A stretch of 36,163 nucleotides of DNA. Source: Ktedonobacterales bacterium (lineage in GTDB: Bacteria; Chloroflexota; Ktedonobacteria; Ktedonobacterales; JADMIN01). The position numbers and the translations under genes are program-made. The notes beneath the pieces were generated by a model. That model was not told where the DNA came from. It ran no database searches and saw only the letters and a list, made by a program, of their open reading frames with translations. Position 1 is the stretch's first letter. Every line of letters starts with the position of its first letter. Of this stretch, positions 17,821-25,138 are shown in pieces. The DNA lies in NCBI GenBank assembly GCA_025935195.1, contig JAICVS010000029.1, positions 1-36,163 of the forward strand. The letters run 5' to 3'.

Positions 17821-17884
17821 GCGGCATGGAGCGGCATGGAGCGGCATGGAGCGGCATGGAGCGGCATGGAGCGGCATGGAGCGG
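17821..17884. repeat. Decamer tandem repeat, 6.4 copies
   Basis: The unit gcggcatgga is repeated six times without error (17821-17880), followed by gcgg. It lies about 140 bp upstream of the DUF6788-like gene and 120 bp from the TnpB remnant. Same unit length as the array at 3881-3938 but an unrelated sequence. Confidence 0.95.
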
Positions 17885-18001
17885 TCGCATACACAGCGCC
17901 GTGCTAGCCCCTTGCCGCCGGACCCCCGCTGTAGCCAGCGTCGCCGCTGTAATAAGAACGCGCGGCCGCTTGCCCTGGTCGCGGGAGGCATCCTCATGGT
18001 A

Positions 18002-18166
18002 GTGACATGCTCCCCATCCCGAACGGGAAGGGGCTTCTCGCTTCAGCACGGCGGGTAGTCTCACCGCTCCACGACGGGCCTGCCCGGCCCATTGGATGTT
18101 TCTGGCCGCGTTCTTATCGCGGTCCAGCACCAGCCCGCAGGTCGAGCAGATGTGGGTGCGCACGCT
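18002..18166 (-). pseudogene. TnpB remnant (IS200/IS605 family), 3' end only
   Basis: The minus strand encodes RTHICSTCGLVLDRDKNAAR followed by NIQWAGQARRG, the end of the zinc ribbon and the last RuvC acidic motif (DRD-x-NAA) of a TnpB RNA-guided nuclease. Everything upstream (helical domain, first two RuvC motifs, first CxxC) is missing and replaced by an IS5-type remnant from about 18170, so the protein cannot be active. The frame runs on through KREAPSRSG into the right-end hairpin, as is usual because the omega RNA overlaps the tnpB 3' end. Confidence 0.8.
18012..18033 (-). ncRNA. Omega-RNA/right-end hairpin of the TnpB element
   Basis: On the minus strand CCCCTTCCCG-TTC-GGGATGGGG folds into a stem with one mismatch and is followed by AGCATGTCAC, like the right end of IS605-type elements where the guide RNA scaffold stops. 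The element boundary is then near 18002, and the first bases beyond it (18001 downwards, TACCATGAGGATGCC) would be the guide. Confidence 0.55.
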
Positions 18167-18169
18167 TAC

Positions 18170-18545
18170 AGCCTATCCAGAAAGTGAGGCGGCAGGCGGC
18201 AGGCGGCAGTTTGCGATAGATGATCAGGCGGGCCGCCACCTGGACGAAAGCCAGGTACTTGGTCGCCTGCCGTTCCCAGCGGATCAGCAAGCGTCGGAAG
18301 CGATTGAACCAGGTGTGCCCGACCGCGACCACCCCGCCGCGGGGCGGGCGGATGGCGGGGTGGGGTGGCGCGGCGCGGCGTGCGCTTTGGGCGGGATGGG
18401 CGGCCGATAGCCAGAGCCGTGGGCCGCGGCGGTCTCCCGGCACGCCTCGTCGTCGTCCCCCCGGTCCAAGCCCCAGTCGCGCAGCACGGGCTGGTCGTCG
18501 GTGTCCGTGACCGGGGGGCCGGGACGAGTTGGGCGTCATAGGCTG
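18170..18545 (-). pseudogene. IS5-type transposase remnant, frameshifted
   Basis: Two fragments in different frames match the C-terminal part of IS5-group transposases. Upstream is DRGDDDEACRETAAAH then GYRPPIPPK (about 18480-18385); downstream is HTWFNRFRRLLIRWERQATK then YLAFVQVAARLIIYRKL (about 18325-18210), containing the final acidic-box helix region. A Pro/Ala-rich stretch and at least one frame change separate them. The N-terminal half is absent. The sequence CTTTCTGGATAGGCTGTAAG at about 18186-18167 resembles the end of such elements and marks the junction with TnpB. The remnant is not functional. Confidence 0.75.
18188..18208. repeat. Heptamer tandem repeat, 3 copies
   Basis: GGCGGCA is repeated three times exactly just past the end of the IS5-type reading frame, at the element edge. 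Confidence 0.85.
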
Positions 18546-18747
18546 TTAGCATGACATCCTGCCGCCGCGCGGGAGGCATGCCAATCGTCGTCCTGGCGCA
18601 AACGACTCATGTGGATGCTTACCGGCGTTTCCAATTGCCTGTCCCCGCTCTCGTCTGCCCCACTCCGCCGCCCAGCGGTTCGTCACCTCCCATCGTCTCT
18701 CCCGCTCTGGGGGGATGTCATATGGGACGGCCCCAAATGGCGTGGAA

Positions 18748-18777
18748 TTGCTGGCGCGCACGCGCGCGCGGTACAAT
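18748..18777 (+). promoter_or_regulatory. Promoter for the receiver protein / plsX unit
   Basis: -35 TTGCTG (18748-18753) and -10 TACAAT (18772-18777) with an 18-bp spacer made almost entirely of alternating G/C-type purine-pyrimidine steps (gcgcgcacgcgcgcgcg). Predicted start near 18784, leaving a leader of about 160-170 nt. Confidence 0.55.
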
Positions 18778-18952
18778 GCCCGCAGACGCGCGGAGGTGGG
18801 CCGGTTCACCGTGCGGGCCGCGAGTGACGCCGCGGACGGCGACGAGCCGCATAGCACGAGCGCATCATTGGGGAGAGGCTGGCAGGGAGACTCGGCGGAA
18901 TGCGGGCTGGACACGCCTGTTTTCGTGCCGCTCGTAAAGGATGGGTATCCGC

Positions 18953-19321
18953 GTGGCAAAGAAGATCCTGGTGGCCGACGACGACGCGGCGATTGCCGAT
19001 CTGCTGGAACAGTCGCTCAAAGAAGAGGGCTATGACGTCGCCAAAAACGTGCAAAGCCTGCGCTTCTATGATGCCGTCCGCGAGCAGCGGCCCGACCTCA
19101 TCCTGCTGGACCTGATGATGCCCTACCTCGCGGGTGAGGATGAGCTGCGCTTGATGCAGCTCGCGCCCGACACCGCGGGTATCCCCGTGATCGTCGTCAC
19201 GGCTAAGGCGGATGTCCAGCGCGACGAGCCAACGCTGCGCCAGCTTGGCGTGCGGCACATTGTGCGCAAGCCGTTCGACCTCAATCAGTTGCTCCAGCTC
19301 ATCAAACAGACGATTGAGTAG
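18953..19321 (+). CDS. Stand-alone response-regulator receiver protein
   Basis: A single-domain CheY/Spo0F-like receiver of 122 residues. I use GTG 18953 (VAKKILVADDDAAIADLL) because the AAAGGA site lies 11 bases before it; the in-frame ATG at 18941 would abut that site. The acidic pair is in VADDD, the phosphorylated Asp53 is in LLDLMMP, Thr is in VVTAKAD and the switch Lys in RKPFD. There is no output domain and no histidine kinase in the window, so it must work by protein contact or as a phosphorelay intermediate. plsX follows after 75 bp and could be cotranscribed. Confidence 0.92.
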   Translation: MAKKILVADDDAAIADLLEQSLKEEGYDVAKNVQSLRFYDAVREQRPDLILLDLMMPYLAGEDELRLMQLAPDTAGIPVIVVTAKADVQRDEPTLRQLGVRHIVRKPFDLNQLLQLIKQTIE

Positions 19322-19396
19322 GCCGCCGCGCGGCGTGAGATGGCGCATATCCTCGGCCGCGCGAGCGGCATGATCGGCAGCGCGGGGGAGGACGAG

Positions 19397-20455
19397 ATGG
19401 CAGGCGAGACTGGCAAGACGCGCATCGCCCTCGACGCCATGGGCGGCGACTACGCGCCCGGTGAAGTCGTGGCCGGGGCGGTGCAAGCGGCGCGAGAACA
19501 GGGCGCCGGCGTGCTGCTCGTCGGCCCGGAGGAGGCCATCCGCGCCGAGCTTGCCAGGCACGACACGGCCGGGCTGGATCTGGAGATCGTCCATACCGAT
19601 GAGGTGATCGGCATGGACGAGCACCCCGCCGAGGCGGTGCGCGCCAAGCGCCGCAACAGCATCACGCTCTGCCACGAGCTGGTGCGCGACGGCCAGGCGG
19701 TCGCGGCGGTCTCCGCTGGCAACAGCGGCGCCGTGCTCGCCGCCGCGATCTTCACGCTGCGCCGCATCCGCGGCGTGGACCGGCCCGCGTTCGCGGGGGT
19801 GGTGCCGGCGGCCGGCGGCGGGCGGACGCTGGTACTGGATATGGGCGCCAACACGGATTGCAAGCCGCCCTATCTGCTCCAGTTCGCCGTGATGGGTGCG
19901 GCCTACATGCGCAGCGTCTTCGGCGTGGCGAATCCGCGGGTGGGCCTGCTCTCGAACGGCGAGGAAGAGACGAAAGGCGACCAGCTCACACAGGCGGCGC
20001 ACCAGCTCATCAAGGCCGCAGCGCCCTCCGCCGGCCTCAACTTCATCGGCAACGTCGAGGGACGCGACATTAACGCCGGGACGGTGGATGTAGTGGTCTG
20101 CGACGGCTTCGTGGGCAACGTCATCCTCAAGCTGAGCGAGGGCCTCGCCAGGATGCTGCTGGATACGATCAAGAAAGAGCTGAAGGCCGGCCCCATCACC
20201 TACGCTGGCGCCGCGCTCGCCAAGCCCGCGTTCGACCGCGTGCGCAAGCAGCTCGACTATGAGGAATACGGCGGCGTGCCGGTGCTGGGCGTCAACGGTG
20301 TCTCGATCATCTCGCATGGACGCTCGAAGGCGAAGGCGATCAAGAACGCCATCCGTGTCGCGCGCCAGGCCGCCGACGCCCGCCTGCCCGAGAGCATCGC
20401 GCAGGGGGTCAAGGGGCTGGCCGCCGTGACAGGGGCCGTTGTCACCGGCGAGTAG
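19397..20455 (+). CDS. plsX: Phosphate acyltransferase PlsX
   Basis: Converts acyl-ACP and phosphate to acyl-phosphate, the acyl donor for PlsY in phospholipid synthesis; a peripheral membrane enzyme. The start is ATG 19397 (MAGETGKTRIALDAMGGDYA) after GGGGAGG; the frame is open further upstream but without conservation. Family signatures: ALDAMGGDYAPGEVV, AVSAGNSGAVLAAAI, DMGANTDCKPPYLLQFAVMG, NVEGRDINAG, VVCDGFVGNVILK. The length of 352 residues is normal. Usual partners fabH, fabD, acpP or rpmF are not next to it; it follows a receiver protein and precedes a DUF5666-like protein instead. Confidence 0.96.
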   Translation: MAGETGKTRIALDAMGGDYAPGEVVAGAVQAAREQGAGVLLVGPEEAIRAELARHDTAGLDLEIVHTDEVIGMDEHPAEAVRAKRRNSITLCHELVRDGQAVAAVSAGNSGAVLAAAIFTLRRIRGVDRPAFAGVVPAAGGGRTLVLDMGANTDCKPPYLLQFAVMGAAYMRSVFGVANPRVGLLSNGEEETKGDQLTQAAHQLIKAAAPSAGLNFIGNVEGRDINAGTVDVVVCDGFVGNVILKLSEGLARMLLDTIKKELKAGPITYAGAALAKPAFDRVRKQLDYEEYGGVPVLGVNGVSIISHGRSKAKAIKNAIRVARQAADARLPESIAQGVKGLAAVTGAVVTGE

Positions 20456-20677
20456 CGCGCGGCAGCGAACCAGCACGCTCGACTCGAATTCTGTGATCTC
20501 TCACATAGACCTTCAATGGGCCTCCCATGCCGACTCCCTATGCTGTGGAGCGACGGCGGCTGAATGGGCGGCGCTCGATCCATGCATCCCCATTCTCCCC
20601 TCCCGCCGTCGGTTCCCTGCCGCGCACGGCGCTATGGGTGCGCCCCGGCGGCACAATCGCAGTGAGGAGGCAGATTC

Positions 20678-21172
20678 GTGCGAGAGTATGGAGAGAACTA
20701 CGGGGATGTCGTACCGGCGTGGTGGCAGGCGCCACCGCCACAGCCAGCGGCGCCACGCCGCCGCGGGAGCAGGTGGCTGGTGATCGGCGCGCTGGCCCTC
20801 GCCTTCGCGCTCGCCCTGGGGGTGGGCGCGGCGGTGGGATCGTCGTTGCTCAGCACCGCGCAGGCGGCGAGCCTCTCCGGCGGCGGCACGGCGTTCGGCC
20901 AAACGCTGGCCGCCGGGCCGGGAACGCAAGGGAGAGCGGGCCAGGCGGGGCAATGCGGCACGCTGACGGTGTCGAGCGTGAGCGGGCAGACAATCGCCGC
21001 CAAGGCGGCGGACGGCAGCACCGTCACGATTCACACGACAGCGAGCACCCAATACACGAGGGGCGGCCAGTCCGCGACGGCGAGCGCCGTCACGGCGGGC
21101 GCGCAGATTCACGTGGATGGGACGCATAACAGCGACGGCAGCATCACCGCGACGCGCATTGACGTTGGCTGA
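20678..21172 (+). CDS. Single-pass membrane protein with DUF5666-like domain
   Basis: A 164-residue protein starting at GTG 20678 after GAGGAGG. A Pro-rich cytoplasmic tail with Trp-Trp (VVPAWWQAPPPQPAAPRRRG) is followed by one membrane helix (LVIGALALAFALALGVGAAV). The exported part has a Gly/Ala-rich linker and a beta-rich domain (GTLTVSSVSGQTIAAKAADG then STVTIHTTASTQYTRGG and VTAGAQIHVDGTHNSDGSIT) that matches the DUF5666 style. Function unknown. A terminator follows at 21199-21226. The 220-bp gap before it holds a TGTGA-TCTC-TCACA palindrome at 20492-20505 but no clear promoter. Confidence 0.82.
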   Translation: MREYGENYGDVVPAWWQAPPPQPAAPRRRGSRWLVIGALALAFALALGVGAAVGSSLLSTAQAASLSGGGTAFGQTLAAGPGTQGRAGQAGQCGTLTVSSVSGQTIAAKAADGSTVTIHTTASTQYTRGGQSATASAVTAGAQIHVDGTHNSDGSITATRIDVG

Positions 21173-21198
21173 TGCAGAGTGGGAGTCCTGACTCCACG

Positions 21199-21226
21199 GC
21201 CCCTTCTCCCCACAGGGAGAGGGGGC
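21199..21226. terminator. Hairpin between convergent genes
   Basis: 12-bp stem GCCCCTTCTCCC / GGGAGAGGGGGC (one G-U) with loop CACA, then TGTTGCTTGC. It lies between the DUF5666-like gene and the GmrSD-like gene, which converge. The same arm type (CCCCTCTCC/GGAGAGGGG) recurs at 30717-30740. Confidence 0.7.
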
Positions 21227-21250
21227 TGTTGCTTGCGCGCCGAGTCCGGC

Positions 21251-22945
21251 CTACAGGCGCCAGAGTTGAGCCAGATGGGCGAGCAGCTCGCGCTGGCGAC
21301 GCTCGACGACTTGGGGCGTCCACTCAGACTCTCGCAACACCTGGGTGGTGAGGGCAAAAGGAGAGACGCCGGTGCGTCCGGTAAAATACACGTCCTTCTT
21401 CTTAGCGAAGGTGTAGTTGGACGCCTGAGCATTCTTGGTGCGCGAAAGCAACATCAGATTGCCCAGGCGATGGACGTGGGCAGCCCGCTCCTCGACGGTA
21501 GGGAACCAGCGAACCCACTCGCTCTGATCGGATGGGTTGCGGGGCAGAACGTGTTCGACGGTGAGCGCACTGTAGGAATAGACAGCATCAGGAGTGCCAG
21601 CTAGGCTACTATCCAGCCGGAGGAGCACATAGTTGCGCGGGCGCGGCGGCATGAGATAGAGGTCGCCCGCGAGCGTGGCGATGGTGGCCTCGCGTTCCTC
21701 GGCAGTGAGCTGGATGGGTGAGCCGGGTTGCGAGAGGTTATCGCCACGCCCGATAGCGCGCAGGAGTGCGGCGTAGCGTGGGATGCGCCGGTGGGCATAT
21801 TGCCGGCGGATCATCATGGAGGCGGCCAGCCGCTCTAACTCGCCCAAGAAGCGTGCCAGGCGATCGGGGTTATCATGGTGTTGCGACAGATATACCATCG
21901 CCGGGGGCACCCAGTCCGAGTTGTCGAGGCGATTGAGCCAACGAAACAGTCCGTTGATGCGCTCAGCGGACAGAAGGTTGTGATAGCTGGCACTATTGAT
22001 GACATAGTAGGAGCTTCCGTACGGCACGAGGACATCATCAATGAGCTGATGCGGATCGGTGACAGCCGTCATCACGTGCGCCCGGAAACCATCCAAAACA
22101 CTCATCCCGTGGAGACTGTATTTACGGTAAATGGCCTGGATGTGCCGAATCAGATCTTCGAAGCCCTCGCGGCCGAGCGATTCTTCCGTCTCATCCCACT
22201 TGGTCGTGTACTCCGCTTGGGCGATCTCCGGAATCTGGCCGATGATCTCAGCCTTGAGAATATCGGCCGAGGTGAGATCAAGGCCGCGGTCGTTCAGAAC
22301 GGAGAAGATGCGGTAGGCGGAATCGAGGTCGGGAGTGGAGACGACGACGAGAAGCGTGCGCTGGAGGATGAACTGCGCGAGGCGGATGCGCCGGACCTCT
22401 GGTAATCGCGAGAGCGCCTCAGCATAGTGAAGCGCATTCTCACGCATGTTGCGCTGGCTGTCGGTGAGGTCGGCGTGGATATGGGCGTGGAGCTTGGCGA
22501 TGCCGCCCTCGGCTTGGATGTATTCCTGGAAGAAGGCGCCGTCGCGCTCCTTGGGACGCAGGCGGAAGCGCGCGGGGATGTTGCTGAGGGGATCGGCCGG
22601 CTCATACAACCGCCTGGTGATGCCACCACGAAGATGCTCGGGGATGAGAGAGCGGAGCGCGGCGAGGAGGATGGTGAGCGAGATGAGGCGTTGCTGCCCG
22701 TCCACGATCTGCGCCTCGGGGCGGTCGCTTTTGATGAGGACGATGCTGCCGAGAAAATACGGGTTCAGCTCATCCACCGGGTCGCCGCCATCACCAAGAT
22801 AACCCAGGAGATCTTCGAGGAGCTCGCCGGCATGCTCGGTCGTCCAGGCGTACGAACGCTGGTAGGGCGGAACGGAGAAGAAGAACTTATCGCTGAACAG
22901 GTCACCGGCAGCGTATTGCTCGCCGCGAATCTCGACTTTGCTCAT
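21251..22945 (-). CDS. GmrSD-like DUF262/DUF1524 nuclease
   Basis: A 564-residue protein with both GmrS and GmrD halves. The N-terminal DUF262 part has FFFSVPPYQRSYAWTTEHAG and the ParB-like catalytic loop IVDGQQRLISLTIL (Asp82), thought to bind or hydrolyse NTP. The C-terminal DUF1524 part has the His-Me nuclease motif TVEHVLPRNP (His465), followed by RLGNLMLLSRTKNAQASN. GmrSD in E. coli is a type IV restriction enzyme against glucosylated hydroxymethylcytosine phage DNA; other relatives defend against various phages, and the modification read here is unknown. AAGGAACCACCT precedes the ATG. It is a solitary gene, with no methyltransferase or other defence gene next to it. Confidence 0.92.
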   Translation of the reverse strand: MSKVEIRGEQYAAGDLFSDKFFFSVPPYQRSYAWTTEHAGELLEDLLGYLGDGGDPVDELNPYFLGSIVLIKSDRPEAQIVDGQQRLISLTILLAALRSLIPEHLRGGITRRLYEPADPLSNIPARFRLRPKERDGAFFQEYIQAEGGIAKLHAHIHADLTDSQRNMRENALHYAEALSRLPEVRRIRLAQFILQRTLLVVVSTPDLDSAYRIFSVLNDRGLDLTSADILKAEIIGQIPEIAQAEYTTKWDETEESLGREGFEDLIRHIQAIYRKYSLHGMSVLDGFRAHVMTAVTDPHQLIDDVLVPYGSSYYVINSASYHNLLSAERINGLFRWLNRLDNSDWVPPAMVYLSQHHDNPDRLARFLGELERLAASMMIRRQYAHRRIPRYAALLRAIGRGDNLSQPGSPIQLTAEEREATIATLAGDLYLMPPRPRNYVLLRLDSSLAGTPDAVYSYSALTVEHVLPRNPSDQSEWVRWFPTVEERAAHVHRLGNLMLLSRTKNAQASNYTFAKKKDVYFTGRTGVSPFALTTQVLRESEWTPQVVERRQRELLAHLAQLWRL

Positions 22946-23067
22946 AGGTGGTTCCTTCTAGTTTTGGATGGCGTGCATCCTAATTCGGCCTGATGGAGAA
23001 CACATTCTCTGTAACGAATGAGGATTGCCAGACTGATCGAGGACGCCAATTAGGTTCACTCATAGGT

Positions 23068-24036
23068 TCAAGTGGGGATCAGCTCGACGATGCGGCCGGC
23101 GGTCTCGTCGGCGACGTAGATGTCGCCGTGCGCGTCCACGGCGAGGCCCTGCGGCTCGGTGAAGTCGGTGGAGAGGGTGCGGCGGGCGGCGGTGCGTGGA
23201 TCGAGGCGGATGAGGGCGTGGACACCGCCGGCGAGGTCAATGACGAGCAGATTGCCCTGGGGATCGCGGGCGACGTCGTCGGGCGCGCCGAAGCCGCCGA
23301 TGCGGGTCTTAGTGGAGCCGTCTGGGGCGATGCGCCAGAGGGCGCTGCCAAACTCGTCGGGAACATAGAGAGCGCCGCCGGAGTCCACGACCGCGCCGAC
23401 AGGGCGTGTGATGCCCGCGGCCAGCCGCGTGAACGCGCGACCGTCGAGGGACATGCGATAAACCTCGCCGGTGGGACTATCCGGGATGATGAGCGTGCGG
23501 TTGGTGGGATCGAGCGCGATGTTGTCCACGCCGAGCGCGGTGCAGGTCGCGCCGGTGCGTGGGCAGGGCAAGGTATGGATGGGAACAGGGGCGGCGGAGC
23601 CGGGGTCGAGGCGCAGGATGCGGTTGGTTTGCTGCTCGGCGATGAACAGCGTGCCGTCGGGGAGGACGACGATACCCTCAGGGCCGGGGATGCCGCGCAG
23701 CAGCACGGTGAGGCGACCGTTCGCGTCCACGCGGTTGACGGTGCCGCCGTCTACGTCGCTGAAGAGCAGCCGGCCCTGGTTGTCGAAGGCGAGGTCGTCG
23801 GGATGGGCCGCGCCGTGGAAGAGGACGCGCACGGTGTAGCGAGTCGGTGCGGCGGAGAGGGTGGGTGTAGTGTCGGATGTGGATGCGGGGAGCGTGGTCA
23901 CGGTGGCGCGGGCGGCGGAGGTGGTGGAGTTGGGCGCGGGAGTCGCGGATGCGGCGCAGGCGTTGGTGACGAGCGTAGTAGCGAGCACGAGAAGTGGGAG
24001 CGCATGACGGAGGATGATGAGGCGATGCCGGCGCAC
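23068..24036 (-). CDS. Exported SMP-30/NHL-type beta-propeller (probable lipoprotein)
   Basis: I start it at GTG 24036 with AGGA seven bases upstream; this gives a signal peptide with a basic start, the core LPLLVLATTLV, and then TNAC (Cys27). The lipobox is imperfect (Thr at -3), so lipid anchoring is probable rather than sure; an ATG at 24150 would add 38 residues through a hairpin-rich region. After a Thr/Pro/Ser-rich spacer come about six blades: HPDDLAFDNQGRLLFSDVDG, PEGIVVLPDGTLFIAEQQTN, PDDVARDPQGNLLVIDLAGG, PQGLAVDAHGDIYVADETAG. Strictosidine-synthase/SMP-30-like folds can be lactonases, but calcium-binding and catalytic residues could not be assigned. It follows the zinc-ribbon membrane protein on the same strand. 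Confidence 0.82.
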   Translation of the reverse strand: MRRHRLIILRHALPLLVLATTLVTNACAASATPAPNSTTSAARATVTTLPASTSDTTPTLSAAPTRYTVRVLFHGAAHPDDLAFDNQGRLLFSDVDGGTVNRVDANGRLTVLLRGIPGPEGIVVLPDGTLFIAEQQTNRILRLDPGSAAPVPIHTLPCPRTGATCTALGVDNIALDPTNRTLIIPDSPTGEVYRMSLDGRAFTRLAAGITRPVGAVVDSGGALYVPDEFGSALWRIAPDGSTKTRIGGFGAPDDVARDPQGNLLVIDLAGGVHALIRLDPRTAARRTLSTDFTEPQGLAVDAHGDIYVADETAGRIVELIPT

Positions 24037-24082
24037 CGGATCATCCTGGGTTGGCGCGGAGTGTGGTGCTATGCGCGCTCGC

Positions 24083-24124
24083 GGCACTGAAGTGCCGGCG
24101 CACGCGGACGGGGACTGAAGTCCC
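24083..24124. repeat. Pair of hairpins sharing an ACTGAAGT core
   Basis: Two 14-bp palindromes, GGCACTGAAGTGCC (24083-24096) and GGGACTGAAGTCCC (24111-24124), differ only in the third and twelfth bases and are 14 bp apart. This looks like a small interspersed palindromic repeat rather than a terminator. Confidence 0.7.
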
Positions 24125-24214
24125 TGGAAGAGCCCAGGCATCCGGCCCAACCTGGTATCACCTCACTTCCTCATGGCGACATGGCGCTCGTGGCGGCGAT
24201 GATGCGGGGAACGG

Positions 24215-25045
24215 CTAGCCGCCGATGCTGACGATGAGCGCGTGGTTGGCAGCGCGGATGCCGGTAACGCGGTAGCGCGAGGGAAGGCGGGCGAGCGCCT
24301 CGTTGAGGGTGGCCTCCATCTCGTCGCCGGATTCGACCAGGCTGAGCATATCGGTAACGGTGGTGCCGCGGGCGATGATATGCCCATCGCTGGCGGCAAG
24401 GTGAGTGGTGATGCTGCCGGGGCGGCCGAAGAAGCGATAGGTCACGCGCACGCCATCACGTGTGAAATCGAGGTGGGCGTCGCTGATGTGGCTGTCTTTG
24501 GGGAGCTGGCGCCGCATCTCGGCGTCGAACGCGGCGGCGGGGAGGGTGTATTGGCCGTTGGGAACGATGGTGATGTTCGCGGTCGCGGTCTGTACGGCGT
24601 TGTCGAGCGCGGCGCGCAGCGACGAGTCCACGGCATTGTGTACGGCGGGGCGGATGACGAGCGCCCAGGCGCCCAGCAATCCCCCAGTAAGGACGAGGAG
24701 GACGACGAGGAAGACGATCAGCCCGCGCGCCCAGCCACGCGGGCGACGCGGCGATGGCGAAGCCGGCCGGGGCGTTGTTGAGCCGCCGGCGTCGGGCCAG
24801 CGCGAGGGCGTGAGCGTGGACGGCGGCGCGTAGGGTGGCCGCTCGGTGGGCGCGTAGACGGTCCGCGTGCCGGTGGCGTACGACGTTGGGGCAGAGGGAA
24901 ACGCGGCGTCTGGGGAGATGGGGTGGACGGCGGTGGTGGCGGCCGGGTCGAGCGCGCGCAATGGCCGGCCGCAGCCGCCGCACATGCGGGCGGTGGCTTC
25001 GTTCCGCCAGCCACAACGGGCGCATACGAGTGTTTCCGGCCCCAT
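24215..25045 (-). CDS. Zinc-ribbon, single-pass membrane protein
   Basis: 276 residues from ATG 25045 with GAGGAATT just upstream. The N-terminus is a zinc ribbon, C8-x2-C11 and C22-x2-C25 (LVCARCGWRNEA, MCGGCGRPL). A Pro/Ser/Thr-rich linker of about 80 residues leads to one membrane helix (GLIVFLVVLLVLTGGLLGAW). The exported part (about 135-276) is an alpha/beta domain with NGQYTLPAAAFDAEMRRQLP and DAHLDFTRDGVRVTYRFFG, recalling lipid-binding LmeA/DUF2993-type domains, but I cannot assign it. It lies immediately after the transglutaminase gene, with a promoter-like element and a long palindrome between, so it may have its own control. Confidence 0.8.
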   Translation of the reverse strand: MGPETLVCARCGWRNEATARMCGGCGRPLRALDPAATTAVHPISPDAAFPSAPTSYATGTRTVYAPTERPPYAPPSTLTPSRWPDAGGSTTPRPASPSPRRPRGWARGLIVFLVVLLVLTGGLLGAWALVIRPAVHNAVDSSLRAALDNAVQTATANITIVPNGQYTLPAAAFDAEMRRQLPKDSHISDAHLDFTRDGVRVTYRFFGRPGSITTHLAASDGHIIARGTTVTDMLSLVESGDEMEATLNEALARLPSRYRVTGIRAANHALIVSIGG

Positions 25046-25099
25046 AATTCCTCGACACGAAGCGAGCTGGCGTAGCTGATACAGGGGAGATGGCAAGCA

Positions 25100-25135
25100 G
25101 AGGGCGCGTCGCGCGCGACGCGCCCTCAGTATAGC
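25100..25135 (-). promoter_or_regulatory. Extended -10 followed by a 28-bp perfect palindrome
   Basis: TGC-TATACT (25135-25128) abuts a perfect 14+14-bp palindrome (25100-25127; arm GAGGGCGCGTCGCG). It lies between the transglutaminase stop and the zinc-ribbon gene. It may be a terminator for the upstream operon, or an operator/attenuator covering the start site of a zinc-ribbon gene promoter. No U-run follows. Confidence 0.6.
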
Positions 25136-25138
25136 AGA

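Noticed and set aside
17685-17894. N-terminal extension of the DUF6788-like gene through the decamer repeat
   Set aside because: The GAGGAGGAGGAAGG site directly before ATG 17684 and the repetitive upstream translation argue for the shorter protein.
18546-18959. Minus-strand frame beyond the IS5-type remnant as the transposase N-terminus
   Set aside because: No match to the N-terminal transposase pattern, and it overlaps the promoter and start of the receiver gene on the other strand.
18806-20476. 556-codon minus-strand open frame
   Set aside because: Antisense of the receiver protein and plsX; no recognisable domain.
20492-20505. TGTGA-TCTC-TCACA as a CRP site
   Set aside because: The spacer is 4 bp, not the 6 bp of CRP/FNR sites, and no CRP gene or promoter context supports it.
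22993-24090. 365-codon plus-strand open frame
   Set aside because: Antisense of the propeller lipoprotein; Gly/Ala/Asp-rich shadow.
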